Shown one piece after another: positions 26,190 to 34,852 of a stretch of DNA of 64,000 bases. Made by a program: the position numbers and the translations under genes. How positions within the stretch are numbered: the stretch's first letter is position 1; each line of letters starts with the position of its first letter. The stretch covers positions 1,054,001-1,118,000 of the forward strand of contig CAVUMR010000001.1 of NCBI GenBank assembly GCA_963742715.1. The letters run 5' to 3'. The notes beneath the pieces are model-generated. The model ran no database searches, was not told the DNA's origin, and saw nothing but the letters and a program-made list of their open reading frames with translations. This stretch comes from CAVUMR01 sp963742715. Its GTDB lineage: Bacteria > Actinomycetota > Actinomycetes > Mycobacteriales > Micromonosporaceae.

Positions 26190-26329
26190 CTGAGCCCCGT
26201 GAACGTGGCGTCGCCGTACTCCTCGCGCACGGGCTCTCCAACGCCGAGATCGCGGGGAATTCTGTGCGCAGCGCAACGACTTCGGGCGGAGCAGAGTCGT
26301 ACGGCTACTGCCGCGCTCCCGGCCGCTAA
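26190..26329 (+). pseudogene. LuxR-type helix-turn-helix remnant
   Basis: In one plus-strand frame the segment PRERGVAVLLAHGLSNAEIA is a near-perfect copy of the LuxR/NarL DNA-binding helices (usual form PREREVLxLLAxGLSNxEIA). It then breaks into unrelated sequence (GNSVRSATTSGG) before the second half of the domain, and there is no receiver domain upstream. A response-regulator gene was evidently lost here, head to head with the DUF998 remnant. Confidence 0.6.
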
Positions 26330-26367
26330 CCGTCCCTCAGCTGGTCGCATCCGGGCCGGAATGATGT

Positions 26368-26730
26368 TTACGCCGTGAACGATATCGGCGGTTCTATGCG
26401 CACGGGGTTGGCGGTGTGCCGTGCGGTCGCGTCGGAGTGCAGGTGGGTTTCGATCCGCATCACCTCAAAGCTGAGGTCAGTGATCGGGCGTATCCGCTCA
26501 GCGGCCTCGATGACCATTCGCGCGCCATCGCGCAGTAAGTCACTCATCGTCAGACCATGACGGTTCGCGATGTCCCGAAGTGCGGAGATCGTGTCACTCT
26601 CCAACCTCAACGACACCACTTGGCCGATACGACGGGGCTCCACGGCTTCCGCGGATTCGTCGATGACCTCACCTCGATGCGCGTTCGCCAACTCCCGGCG
26701 CTCGCGCTCGCTCAGATTCCGCTCAGCCAC
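26368..26730 (-). CDS. Ribbon-helix-helix protein, likely antitoxin
   Basis: A 120-residue protein. GTG 26730 was chosen because TGGAGGTG lies about eight bases upstream. The segment IGQVVSLRLESDTISALRDI followed by HGLTMSDLLRDGARMVI is a ribbon-helix-helix DNA-binding fold (strand then two helices), as in CopG/BrnA-type antitoxins. The gene is downstream of a BrnT-like toxin, the usual order in such modules. The upstream frame is open into the shifted toxin frame with no stop, so a fused product is conceivable. The surrounding DNA is less GC-rich than the window average. Confidence 0.65.
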   Translation of the reverse strand: MAERNLSERERRELANAHRGEVIDESAEAVEPRRIGQVVSLRLESDTISALRDIANRHGLTMSDLLRDGARMVIEAAERIRPITDLSFEVMRIETHLHSDATARHTANPVRIEPPISFTA

Positions 26731-26733
26731 GGC

Positions 26734-27068
26734 CTTGCACCTCCACTCGTGTGCCCTGTTGCCAAACCCGCCGTTCGGATCCTCGGCACGCCACCCGGTA
26801 ACCGGACGCAGCCAGTCGCCGCGCTTATGCGATGTATCAAACAGCACCACCCACAATGTCGACCTCGATCGTCAGGACCCACGATGGCAAATTCGGCAGT
26901 CTGCACCTTCATACGGATCTCAACGGGTTCTTCACTTAAGACCTGCGACACAACCCTCTCCGGATTGGTTCCAAGGTGTTCCGCCCGCATGCAATGCACT
27001 AGATTGCCGTTCACATCATCGTCGTCATCCCAATCAACTGCGTCATACTTGCTGAGATTTAGTGGCAA
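26734..27068 (-). pseudogene. BrnT-like toxin gene with a single-base frameshift
   Basis: From TTG 27068 the frame reads LSKYDAVDWDDDDDVNGNLV, then a helix with AEHLGTNPERVVSQVL, then FAIVGPDDRGRH, a pattern like BrnT-family ribonuclease toxins of actinobacteria. After RGRH (near 26855) the frame leaves the family, but the -1 frame continues it: LWVVLFDTSHKRGDWLRPVTGWRAED. One missing T (CATTTG to CATTG) would explain it. As it stands the toxin is split; the second half is in frame with the antitoxin gene. A sequencing error or recoding is possible; no classic slippery heptamer is present. Confidence 0.55.
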
Positions 27069-27103
27069 GCCCCGTACTCCGAAATCGTCAGACGCGATTC
27101 CCG

Positions 27104-27619
27104 CTATACCGCGATACTGGCAACCTGTATGACTCTGAATCGATAGCGGTCAAGCTCGATGTCATCAACGAGCAGTACGAAGCTGTACTCTCCCGGTCGG
27201 TCGAGCCTGAGCGCCTGAATCGACACCGCGACCGGACTCAGAGTCGGCGCTCCAAACTTGCCTTCGACAGTAGGCGCCGCCCTGAACACGCCCTTTACGT
27301 GAACACCCACGGATTTCTCATCCTGGTCCCGAAGGTCCAGGGTAAAAGTGTGCTCCGCGAAGTTCGCGTTGAATGGCACGGCAATGACCGCGACGAGAGA
27401 CATCGTCGGCAGGATCGCGGGGAATTCCGCGAAGCGCAGTACCGACCAGAATGCCCCACTCGCGTAGACCTTGCCGTTCTCCACTACGGCGTAGTCCGCG
27501 GGGAAGAAGCCTCGTGACTCGAACCGCGTCAGCTGCCCGGGGCTGTCGGGCGCGGTTGGGGTCTCGTCTCCCACTTGCGCTAGCCCCGCCTCGTCGTCGG
27601 GCGTCAGTGGTTCTGTCAT
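27104..27619 (-). CDS. DUF6941-like protein of unknown function
   Basis: A 171-residue soluble protein. The segment ADYAVVENGKVYASGAFWSV, then PAILPTMSLVAVIAVPF and a C-terminal beta-rich part ending YSFVLLVDDIELDRYRFRV match the DUF6941 family as I know it; its role is not established. ATG 27619 was chosen because MTEPLTPDDE leads directly into the acidic N-terminus. It is upstream of and on the same strand as the toxin-like gene (35-bp gap) in AT-richer DNA, suggesting they arrived together. Confidence 0.7.
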   Translation of the reverse strand: MTEPLTPDDEAGLAQVGDETPTAPDSPGQLTRFESRGFFPADYAVVENGKVYASGAFWSVLRFAEFPAILPTMSLVAVIAVPFNANFAEHTFTLDLRDQDEKSVGVHVKGVFRAAPTVEGKFGAPTLSPVAVSIQALRLDRPGEYSFVLLVDDIELDRYRFRVIQVASIAV

Positions 27620-27945
27620 ACACCGACGATAGCCGCTGTAATACACGGCAGCCATAGGTACAGCCAACGGGATAGCCGAACAGTTGATCAGGTACGGCCA
27701 CCCTCTGCCGAGGTATACGGCCGGAACTGGGTATGGACAGCACGCTCCTGAACAGCTTCGAGCGCGTACGGACCCGCGGCCGGGTCAGCGAGCAGGAGCT
27801 GTTCTATCGGGGGTCACGGCCGCCCGGTGGAACGCGGCATTCTGGTGCGGCGAACGCCGTACTCCGGCTCCGCGCTGCGGTCGGTCGGCGGCGTCGCCAT
27901 CGACACTGCTTGACCGGCGCACGGTACGGCGTGGATTGTCGGCCC
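27620..27945. other. 326-bp region without a recognised gene
   Basis: Between the DUF6941 gene and the alcohol dehydrogenase gene. The plus frame is open from 27733 (MDSTLLNSFERVRTRG...) into the dehydrogenase, but the part before 27946 has no family features and turns into Arg-rich sequence. I see no clear promoter. Confidence 0.35.
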
Positions 27946-28992
27946 GTGACGGACACGATGCGCGCGGGCCGGTTCGACTCGACTACCGGCCGGTTCTCGG
28001 TGGAGACGATCCCGGTGCCCGAGCCAGGCCCCGGTGAGGTACTGGTACGGGTCGCGGCCTGCGGCATCTGCCTGTCCGACGTACACCTGCTCGATGGTGG
28101 CCTGCGCGCCTCGGAGCCGGTGATCACGCCCGGGCACGAGGCGGCCGGCACGATCGCCCGACTCGGCTCGGACGTACCGAGCTGGCAGGTGGGAGACCGG
28201 GTCGTGATGGCGGGCGGGATGCGCTGCGGGGACTGCCCGGTCTGCGCGGGCGGCGGTAACGAGGCGGACTGCCCGGACGCGATGATCATGGGCTTCGACT
28301 TCGACGGGGCCTGGGCGGAGTACATCGTCGTGCCGTACTCGAGTCTCACCGCCGTACCCGATGGACTGCCGTTCGAGCAGGCGGCGATCCTGGCCGACGC
28401 GGTCGCGACGCCCTACGCCGGGCTGATCCGGAGAGCCGCGCTGCGGCCGGGCGAATCGATCGGCCTGTGGGGCATCGGCGGCCTGGGGGTGCACGCGGTG
28501 CAGCTCGCCCGCCTGGTGGGCGCCGCACCGATCGTCGCGATCGACCCGAATCCGGCGGCCCGGGAACGCGCGCTCGCGGCCGGCGCCGACGCCGTTCTAG
28601 ACCCGACCACCGATGACGTACCCGCGGACATAGCCCGGCTGACCGGCGACTCCGGCCTCGACGTGGCGGTGGACCTGGTCGGCACCAACGAGGTCGTCAA
28701 GCAGGGCGGCCGGTGCCTCGGCCGGTACGGCCGGCTGCTGCTGATCGGGATGTCCCGGGAGAAGATCGAACTCGGCCCGGCGGTGCTGTTCAACAGCCTG
28801 TCCCAGTCGCTGCTCGGCCACCTCGGCTACACCAAGCGCGATCTCGACCAGGTGGTCGCGCTGGTCCGCACCGGCCGGCTGGACGTGAGCCGGTCGATCA
28901 GTGGCACGCTTCCGCTGGAAGATGTCGAGGATGGGGTACGACAGCTGGCGAACAAGGACGGCAACCCGATCCGGCTCGTCGTCATCCCCTGA
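27946..28992 (+). CDS. Zinc-dependent alcohol dehydrogenase (MDR family)
   Basis: A medium-chain dehydrogenase of about 348 residues. The catalytic zinc site is CGICLSDVHLLDGG and GHEAAG; the structural zinc site is CGDCPVCAGGGNEADC. The NAD(P)-binding GIGGLGVHAVQLARLVGA motif is near residue 185, and the C-terminal tail DVEDGVRQLANKDGNPIRLVV is typical. GTG 27946 (VTDTMRAGRF) or ATG 27958 are the possible starts; neither has a strong ribosome site. The tetR gene follows by 51 bp on the same strand and may control it. Confidence 0.9.
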   Translation: MTDTMRAGRFDSTTGRFSVETIPVPEPGPGEVLVRVAACGICLSDVHLLDGGLRASEPVITPGHEAAGTIARLGSDVPSWQVGDRVVMAGGMRCGDCPVCAGGGNEADCPDAMIMGFDFDGAWAEYIVVPYSSLTAVPDGLPFEQAAILADAVATPYAGLIRRAALRPGESIGLWGIGGLGVHAVQLARLVGAAPIVAIDPNPAARERALAAGADAVLDPTTDDVPADIARLTGDSGLDVAVDLVGTNEVVKQGGRCLGRYGRLLLIGMSREKIELGPAVLFNSLSQSLLGHLGYTKRDLDQVVALVRTGRLDVSRSISGTLPLEDVEDGVRQLANKDGNPIRLVVIP

Positions 28993-29043
28993 CGGTTACG
29001 CCGCCAGCCGCGCGGACCGGAGCAACGGAGGGAGCGAGGTGCC

Positions 29044-29688
29044 GTGGCCCGACCTCGCCGGCCGCTCCTGACCCGGGAGCGCATCGTCGACGTGGCGACG
29101 TCGATCCTGGACACCGAGGGATTGGACGCACTGTCCACCCGCCGGCTCGCGCACGAGCTGGGCGTGCGGGCACCGTCGCTGTACAACCATTTCGCCACCA
29201 AGGACGAGATCCTCGACGCGGTCGGCGACGCGATCATCGAACAGGTCGACCTGAGCATGTTCGGCCAGCAGGACTGGGCGGACGCGTTGACCGGGTGGGC
29301 GCGGGCGTACCGGCGGGCGCTCGCCGCGCACCCCAACGCGGTGCCGTTCCTGGCCCGGGGACCGGCGCTGCGGCCGGCCGCGCTCACTCTCGCCGACGCG
29401 GTGTACGGCGCGCTCGTCGAGGCGGGCTGGCCGGCCAGCTACGCCACCCGGATCGGCGCCGCCATGCGGTACTTCGTGGCCGGCTCCGCGCTCGGCTCGT
29501 TCGCCGGCGGATTCCCGGACGATCCCAGCGTGTACGGCGACCGCTACCCGCACCTGCAGGACGCGCACCGACTCGCCGAGCACCGCGAACAGGTGGACGA
29601 GGGCGCCTTCGAACTGGGACTGACCGCGCTGGTCGCCGGCCTGCGGTCGCTCTACGGCCAGGTGGTGGCCGGCGGCCAGATCACCTAG
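29044..29688 (+). CDS. TetR-family transcriptional regulator
   Basis: A 214-residue regulator. The N-terminal domain has LTRERIVDVATSILDTEGLDALSTRRLAHELGVRAPSLYNHF, the TetR helix-turn-helix. The C-terminal domain (YRRALAAHPNAVPFLARGP...) resembles the TetR_C group of TetR(B)/class-D-like repressors. GTG 29044 has GGAGGGAG upstream. It lies directly after the alcohol dehydrogenase gene, so it probably regulates it or a divergent target. A strong hairpin ends the transcript. Confidence 0.88.
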   Translation: MARPRRPLLTRERIVDVATSILDTEGLDALSTRRLAHELGVRAPSLYNHFATKDEILDAVGDAIIEQVDLSMFGQQDWADALTGWARAYRRALAAHPNAVPFLARGPALRPAALTLADAVYGALVEAGWPASYATRIGAAMRYFVAGSALGSFAGGFPDDPSVYGDRYPHLQDAHRLAEHREQVDEGAFELGLTALVAGLRSLYGQVVAGGQIT

Positions 29689-29719
29689 CCGCCGGCCGCC
29701 AGGCATTAGTTCGATGGCG

Positions 29720-29756
29720 GTCCCGCCGGCGCGCTGGCACAGCGCGCCGGCGGGAC
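29720..29756. terminator. Bidirectional terminator between tetR and the ABC transporter operon
   Basis: A perfect 17-bp stem (GTCCCGCCGGCGCGCTG and complement) with loop GCA lies between the tetR stop and the convergent end of the binding-protein gene. Confidence 0.9.
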
Positions 29757-29768
29757 GAGCCGTGTGCA

Positions 29769-31050
29769 TCAGTTCGGTATGCCCTTGTCCGGCGGGGCCT
29801 CCTGGCTCAGCTCGGACTCCTTGACTTCCCCGCTCCCGTCATCGGTGGTGAACACCGGCCCGGACAGTACGGACTTGCCGCCCTGTACCTTGCCGATCTG
29901 CAGCCCGCCGTAGCCGGAGTGGTCATCCGCGGAGAACCGCAGCGGCCCGAGCCCCGGTCCGGCGAAGCCGCCCATCTCCACCGCGTCCACGATTCCCTGC
30001 CGGGTCAGGTCCTTGCCCGCGGCGCGCAGCGCCTGCACGAACAGGTACCCGACGGAGAAGCCGTACTGCACGTTGCCGTCGTACGGCGCACCGTTGTTGT
30101 ACTCGTCGTTGAGCTTGCGGAACAGCTGCGATCCACGGGTTGGCCGTGTCGTCGATCGAGGGCAGGTACGCGGTGCTGAGCATGCCCTCCAGCAACGGCG
30201 CGCCGGCCGCCTTGAGCAGCGCGGACAGGGTCGGATAGTCGGCTCCCACGTTGGACACGAACCACTGGGTACGGAAGCCGAGCTGCGCCGCGGTGCCCAT
30301 GGCCAGCGCGGTGAAGCCGGGCACGGTGAACGAGACCGTCACCTCGCAGCCGGCCTGCTTCAGCGCGCCGATCTGCGGTCCCACGTTCTGGTTCGTCACG
30401 TCGTACGTCTCGCTGTGGGTAATACCAGAAGCGCCGAGTACCGCTTCGACGCCCTTCTTGCCGTCCGCGCCGAAGTCGTCGTGCTGGCCGAACACGCATA
30501 CCTTCTTGCCGGCGAAGTTCGACTTGAGGTAGTTGGCGAGGATCTTGCCCTCGATCGTGTAGTCCGGGTTGTAGCCGAACGTGCCCGGATACTTGTCCGG
30601 CTGGTTCCAGCTGCGGCTGCCGGACGCCACGAACAGGTCGGGCACCTTGTTGGTGTTGAGGAAGCCGAGCACGCCGGTGTGGGTGGGGGTACCGAGGCCG
30701 TTGAGGATCGCGAACACCTTGTCCTGCAGGACCAGCTGGCGTACCACCTGCTGGGTGTTCGCCGGGTTGTACCCGTCGTCCATCACCTTGTACGTGATCT
30801 TGCGGCCGAACACGCCGCCGTTCTCGTTCACGTAGTCGAAGTACGCCTTGGTCGCGGCCGAGATCTTGCTGTAACCGGCGGCCGCCGGCCCGGTGAGCGG
30901 CTGGTGGGTACCGACGATGACCTCGGTGTCGGTCACCCCGGGTGCCGCGGTGCCCCCGGAACCGCCGGAATCACCGCCGCATCCCGCCACGGCCGCCAGT
31001 ACGGCCACCGCGACCAGGCTGACCACGCTGCGCGCTGTACTGCGAAACAT
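29769..31050 (-). pseudogene. Branched-chain-amino-acid-type ABC substrate-binding lipoprotein, frameshifted
   Basis: The N-terminal frame from ATG 31050 has a lipoprotein signal (VAVLAAVAGCGG) and a periplasmic-binding domain: VIVGTHQPLTGPAAAGYSKI, then YNPANTQQVVRQLV. It is family-like down to DDTANPWI near 30130. There it turns into Arg-rich sequence, while the family continues in another frame (QLFRKLNDEYNNGAPYDGNVQYGF... to PPDKGIPN, stop at 29769). A net +1 or -2 change around 30127-30135 explains it, for example an extra A in TGGATCGCAG or loss of two bases from a GC run. All other genes of the operon are intact, so an error or recent mutation is likely. Confidence 0.8.
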
Positions 31051-31056
31051 GCTCCA

Positions 31057-32112
31057 CTACCCCTTCCCTAGGAGTGGCTTACGCCGGAGAGCCCATCGAC
31101 GGGCCCGGTGCAGCAGGCCCTGCAACCCACCCGGTGCGGCGATCATCACCAGGATCAGCAGGAGCCCGAACACGGCCAGCGGCAGGTTGCCGGCCAGCCG
31201 CTGATGCGCGGCCGGAGACAGGGTGAACTGGTCGGTAAGGGTGTCGGTCAGCTGCGGCAGCAGGACCAGCAGCAGGCTGCCCCACACCGCCCCGGTCAGG
31301 CTGCCGAGACCGCCGACCACGATCGCCAGCAGCAGGTACAGTGACAGGGTCAGCGAGAACGCGCCGGGCGTCACGTTCTGCGCGAGTACCGCGAAGATGC
31401 CCCCGCCCAGGCCGGCGCAGGCGGCGCTGATGACAAAGGCCAGCACTTGGGTACGGGCGACGTGGATGCCGGACAACCGGGCCGCGATCTCGTCGTCGCG
31501 TACCGCCCGCAGCGTGCGCCCGAACCGTCCCGCGGTCAGGTTCCCCAGCGCCAGCAGCGTGACCAGTGCGGCGGCCAGCGCTAGCCAGGCCTGCCACCGC
31601 TCGTACGGGAAGTTCACGCCGAGCCCGGTCGGGGTGGGCAGCAGGTACACGGTCAGCCCCTGGTCGCCGTGCAGCAGGCTGCCGTAGATCGTGCCGAGCG
31701 TGGGTACCGCCACGGCGACCGCGAGGGTGAGCCCGGCCAGGTACGGCCCGCGCAGTCGCGCCGCGGCCAGCCCGATGATTCCGCCGGCCACCGCGGTCAC
31801 CACGATTCCGGCGGCCAGCGAGACCAGCAGGATCCACTGGCCGGTCGCGTTGCGCTCACCGAACTCGTTCTGTACCAGCGCCACCGTGTACGCGCCGATC
31901 GCCATCAGCGCGCCGTGCCCGAGGGAGAGCTGGCCGCTCTGACCGGTCAGCACGGTCAGCCCGGCGGCCGCGCACAGGTACGCCGCGGCGGTGGCGAGCT
32001 GGTAGTTGCGGAACGGTTCCAGCGCGTACGTGAGGAGCAGCAGCCCGGCGACCGCGAGCGCGGTGAACGCGAGGTGCCGCAGCAGCGTCGAGCGCGCCCA
32101 GAGACCGGTCAT
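31057..32112 (-). CDS. livM: Branched-chain amino acid ABC transporter permease, LivM type
   Basis: A 351-residue membrane protein with about ten hydrophobic segments and the LivM hallmarks LTGQSGQLSLGHGALMAIGAY (near residue 55) and VVGGLGSLTGAVWGSLLL (near 285). The cytoplasmic loop LRAVRDDEIAARLSGI is the contact to the ATPases. The ATG overlaps the livH stop (ATGA). With LivH it forms the membrane channel of an uptake system of the hydrophobic-amino-acid family; the actual solute could also be an amide or urea. Confidence 0.88.
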   Translation of the reverse strand: MTGLWARSTLLRHLAFTALAVAGLLLLTYALEPFRNYQLATAAAYLCAAAGLTVLTGQSGQLSLGHGALMAIGAYTVALVQNEFGERNATGQWILLVSLAAGIVVTAVAGGIIGLAAARLRGPYLAGLTLAVAVAVPTLGTIYGSLLHGDQGLTVYLLPTPTGLGVNFPYERWQAWLALAAALVTLLALGNLTAGRFGRTLRAVRDDEIAARLSGIHVARTQVLAFVISAACAGLGGGIFAVLAQNVTPGAFSLTLSLYLLLAIVVGGLGSLTGAVWGSLLLVLLPQLTDTLTDQFTLSPAAHQRLAGNLPLAVFGLLLILVMIAAPGGLQGLLHRARRWALRRKPLLGKG

Positions 32113-32987
32113 ATCCGCCTCGCCGAGGTACCGGAGAACAGCCCGTTGGGTCGGGCCAGCAGTACCACCACGAGCAGGGCCAGCACCGCCATCGCAGTGG
32201 TGTCGCTGCCCAGGTAACCGGCCACGTAGGACAGCACCAGCCCCACCGCGAGGCCACCGACCACCGCGCCGATCGGGCTGTCCAGCCCGCCCACCACCGC
32301 CGCGGTGAACGCGGAGACGAACACCAGATCCATCGCGGTCGGGTGCAGTCCCAGTCCGGTCGGGATCACCAGCATCCCGGCCAGCGCGCCGACCAGCGCG
32401 GCCAGCGCCCAGCCGAGCGTGAGCATCCGCCCCACCCGGACCCCGAGCAGTCGGGATACCTCCGGCGCGAACGCGGCGGCGCGCATCCGCAACCCGGTGG
32501 CGGTACGGGTGAACAGCAGCGCCAGCGCGAGCATCAACAGCAGCACGGTGCCGAACACGAACAGGTCGTACCGGGACACCAGCGGTACCCCGGCGACCGT
32601 CATCGCGGTACGGCTGAACGGGGCCGGGAACGACTCGTACTGGTTGCCGTAGACCATCCCGAGCACGCCCTTGAGGACCAGTACGAGTCCGAGCGCCACG
32701 ATGACCGCGTTCAGTGGCGGGGCGTGCTCGACCCGACGCATCACCACCCGCTCCACCAGCGCGCCGACGAACAACCCGCCGACCAGCGCGGCCGCGAAGC
32801 CGAGCCAGTACGAGCCGGTCGCGCTCGACACGCTGTACGCCAGGTACGCGGTCACCACCGCCATGGCGCCCTGGGCGAAGTTGACGATCCTCGTGCCGCG
32901 CCAGATGAGCACCAGCGCGAGCGCGAACGCGGCGTACACCGCGCCCCGGGCGAGGCCGTCGACGGTGAGCGTCAGGAACCGTTCCAA
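32109..32987 (-). CDS. livH: Branched-chain amino acid ABC transporter permease, LivH type
   Basis: A 292-residue permease with the LivH opening TVDGLARGAVYAAFALALVLIWR and the motif GTRIVNFAQGAMAVVTAYLAY. TTG 32987 is chosen because GGAGG lies six bases upstream (minus strand CAGGAGGCTCCGATTG). It pairs with LivM and overlaps it by 4 bp. Confidence 0.88.
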   Translation of the reverse strand: MERFLTLTVDGLARGAVYAAFALALVLIWRGTRIVNFAQGAMAVVTAYLAYSVSSATGSYWLGFAAALVGGLFVGALVERVVMRRVEHAPPLNAVIVALGLVLVLKGVLGMVYGNQYESFPAPFSRTAMTVAGVPLVSRYDLFVFGTVLLLMLALALLFTRTATGLRMRAAAFAPEVSRLLGVRVGRMLTLGWALAALVGALAGMLVIPTGLGLHPTAMDLVFVSAFTAAVVGGLDSPIGAVVGGLAVGLVLSYVAGYLGSDTTAMAVLALLVVVLLARPNGLFSGTSARRI

Positions 32988-33012
32988 TCGGAGCCTCCTG
33001 CCGGTGCGATGG

Positions 33013-33729
33013 TCAGAATCCCAGGTACGCGTGGCGGAGCCGGTCGTCACCGGCCAGTTGCCGGGCCGGCGCGGTGACCGCCACCCGTCCGAGCGACATC
33101 ACCACCCCCTCGTCCGCGACGGCCAGCGCGCCACGGACGTTCTGTTCGACCAGCAGTACGGTCAGCCCGGTGTCGTCGCGCAGCGTGCGCAGCAGCGCCA
33201 TGATCCGGGCCACCAGTTTCGGCGCGATGCCCAGGGACGGCTCGTCGAGCAGCAGCAGCCGCGGCCGCGCGACCAGTGCCCGACCGAGCGCGAGCAGTTG
33301 CCGCTCCCCGCCGGAGAGCTGGTGGCCGAGGTACCGCCGGCGCTGGGCGAGCAAGTCGAACAGCTCGTACACCTCGGCCATGGCCCGGCGGAGGTCACCG
33401 GGGTCCCGCCGGTACAGCCCGCCGAGCCGCAGGTTCTCCTCCACGGTCAGCTCGTCGATGACCCCGCGACCCTCCGGCACATGCACGAGCCCCCGGCGGA
33501 TGCGCTGCTCCACCGGTACCCCCGAAAGGTCCTGATCCTCGAGGGTGATCCGCCCGGAGGTCGGCCGCAGCATGCCGGACAGGGCGCGGAGCAGGGTGGT
33601 CTTGCCGGCGCCGTTGGCGCCCAGGACCGCACAGATCGTGCCGGCCGGTACCTGGAGATCCACTTCGTGCAGCACGTCGGTGCCGTCGTAGCCGACCGTC
33701 AGTCCGTCGACGTCCAGCAGCGCGCTCAT
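33013..33729 (-). CDS. livF: ABC transporter ATPase, LivF type
   Basis: A 238-residue ATPase: Walker A GANGAGKTTLL (near 37), Q-loop, signature LSGGERQLLALGRAL, Walker B LLLLDEPSLG, and the LivF-like HVPEGRGVIDELTVEENL and LLVEQNV segments. It sits between livG and livH in the operon and energises solute uptake together with LivG. Confidence 0.92.
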   Translation of the reverse strand: MSALLDVDGLTVGYDGTDVLHEVDLQVPAGTICAVLGANGAGKTTLLRALSGMLRPTSGRITLEDQDLSGVPVEQRIRRGLVHVPEGRGVIDELTVEENLRLGGLYRRDPGDLRRAMAEVYELFDLLAQRRRYLGHQLSGGERQLLALGRALVARPRLLLLDEPSLGIAPKLVARIMALLRTLRDDTGLTVLLVEQNVRGALAVADEGVVMSLGRVAVTAPARQLAGDDRLRHAYLGF

Positions 33730-33805
33730 GCCGCCGCCTCGCTGCGCTCGCCGCCGTCATGAGGCACATCCGCACAGCGCTTCATGATTCGCTCACTGGG
33801 CTCGC

Positions 33806-34585
33806 TCATGCCGGCCCCAGGTAGGCCTCGGCCACCGCCGGGTCGTCCCGGACCCGCTCCGGCGGCCCGGTCGCGATGACCCGGCCGAAGTCGAGCACCA
33901 CCACCTGCTGGCAGCTGCGCATCACCAGGTCCATGTGGTGCTCGACCAGCATCACCGCGGTGTGGTCGTCCCGAGCGGGCAGGCCGATGACCAGCTCGGC
34001 CAGTTCGTCGATGTCCTCGGCGCCCAGGCCACCGGCCGGCTCGTCCAGCAACAGCAATCGGGGCTTGGCCACCAGCGCCCGGGCCAGCCCCACCCGCTTG
34101 CGTACCGGGTACGGCAGGGTGTCCGGCATCCGGTCGGCGTACCCGGCCACGCCCAGCTCGTCCAGGCACTCCATCGCGGCCGCGCGGAGGGTCCGCTCCT
34201 CCCGGTCGGCCCGGGGCAGCGCGAACAGTGCCGAGCCGAAGCCGGTACGGGCCTGATGGGCCGCGCCGACCAGTACGTTCTCCAGCACGGTGAGGTGGCC
34301 GAACAGCCCGATGCCCTGCAGCGTCCGGCCGATGCCGAGGCTCGGCAGCCGGTGCGGGCGCGGCCGCAGCGGCGCTCCCTGCCAGCTGATCGAGCCGGTA
34401 CCGGCCCGGACGAAGCCGCAGATGACGTTGAACAGGGTGGTCTTGCCGGCCCCGTTCGGGCCGATGATCCCGACGATGCCGCCGGCCGGTACGTCCAGTG
34501 AGACGTCGTCCAGCGCGGTCAGGCCACCGAAGCGCACGCCGATGCCGTGCAGAGACAGTCCGCGCTGCGGCCCGGCTTCCGGCAT
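33806..34585 (-). CDS. livG: ABC transporter ATPase, LivG type
   Basis: A 259-residue ATPase: Walker A GPNGAGKTTLF, LivG-type FNVICGFVRAGTG and GIGRTLQGIGLFGHLTVLENVL, signature-like PYPVRKRVGLARAL, Walker B LLLLDEPAGGLG and VEHHMDLVM. ATG 34585 has CGGAGG five bases upstream and starts MPEAGPQRGLSLHGIGV; earlier in-frame ATGs (34609, 34660) are possible but give a low-complexity extension. The signature LSGGQ is replaced by YPVRKR, a shift seen in some LivG proteins. It is the first gene of the transport operon; a candidate TTGACG box lies upstream near 34729. Confidence 0.88.
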   Translation of the reverse strand: MPEAGPQRGLSLHGIGVRFGGLTALDDVSLDVPAGGIVGIIGPNGAGKTTLFNVICGFVRAGTGSISWQGAPLRPRPHRLPSLGIGRTLQGIGLFGHLTVLENVLVGAAHQARTGFGSALFALPRADREERTLRAAAMECLDELGVAGYADRMPDTLPYPVRKRVGLARALVAKPRLLLLDEPAGGLGAEDIDELAELVIGLPARDDHTAVMLVEHHMDLVMRSCQQVVVLDFGRVIATGPPERVRDDPAVAEAYLGPA

Positions 34586-34852
34586 GTCGGCCTCCGGCAC
34601 GATGGCCATCGGCAGCGCGCCCGACCCTGGCGACGCGGAGTTCGCTCCGCGACATGACACCCCGAGGTCGGCGGCGGTGCGCTGGCGGTGGGGCCGAACT
34701 TACAGTGGTAGTTATTCCGCCGCCAGCCCGTCAAACGGCCAGTTTCCCGCCCGGCCGGACCGGCGTGGGCGCCGCTCCTCCGGGCGCGCGCCGCGACCGC
34801 GGGCGGGGCGGCGGCCCCAGCGATCGCGCCTACCGGTCGGCCAGCAGGCGCC

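Noticed and set aside
27733..27945. Separate small gene or N-terminal extension of the alcohol dehydrogenase
   Set aside because: The translation lacks family similarity and becomes Arg-rich before the known MDR N-terminus.
34661..34852. Regulatory RNA in front of livG
   Set aside because: Only a weak TTGACG promoter-like box is visible; there is no conserved aptamer or clear hairpin.
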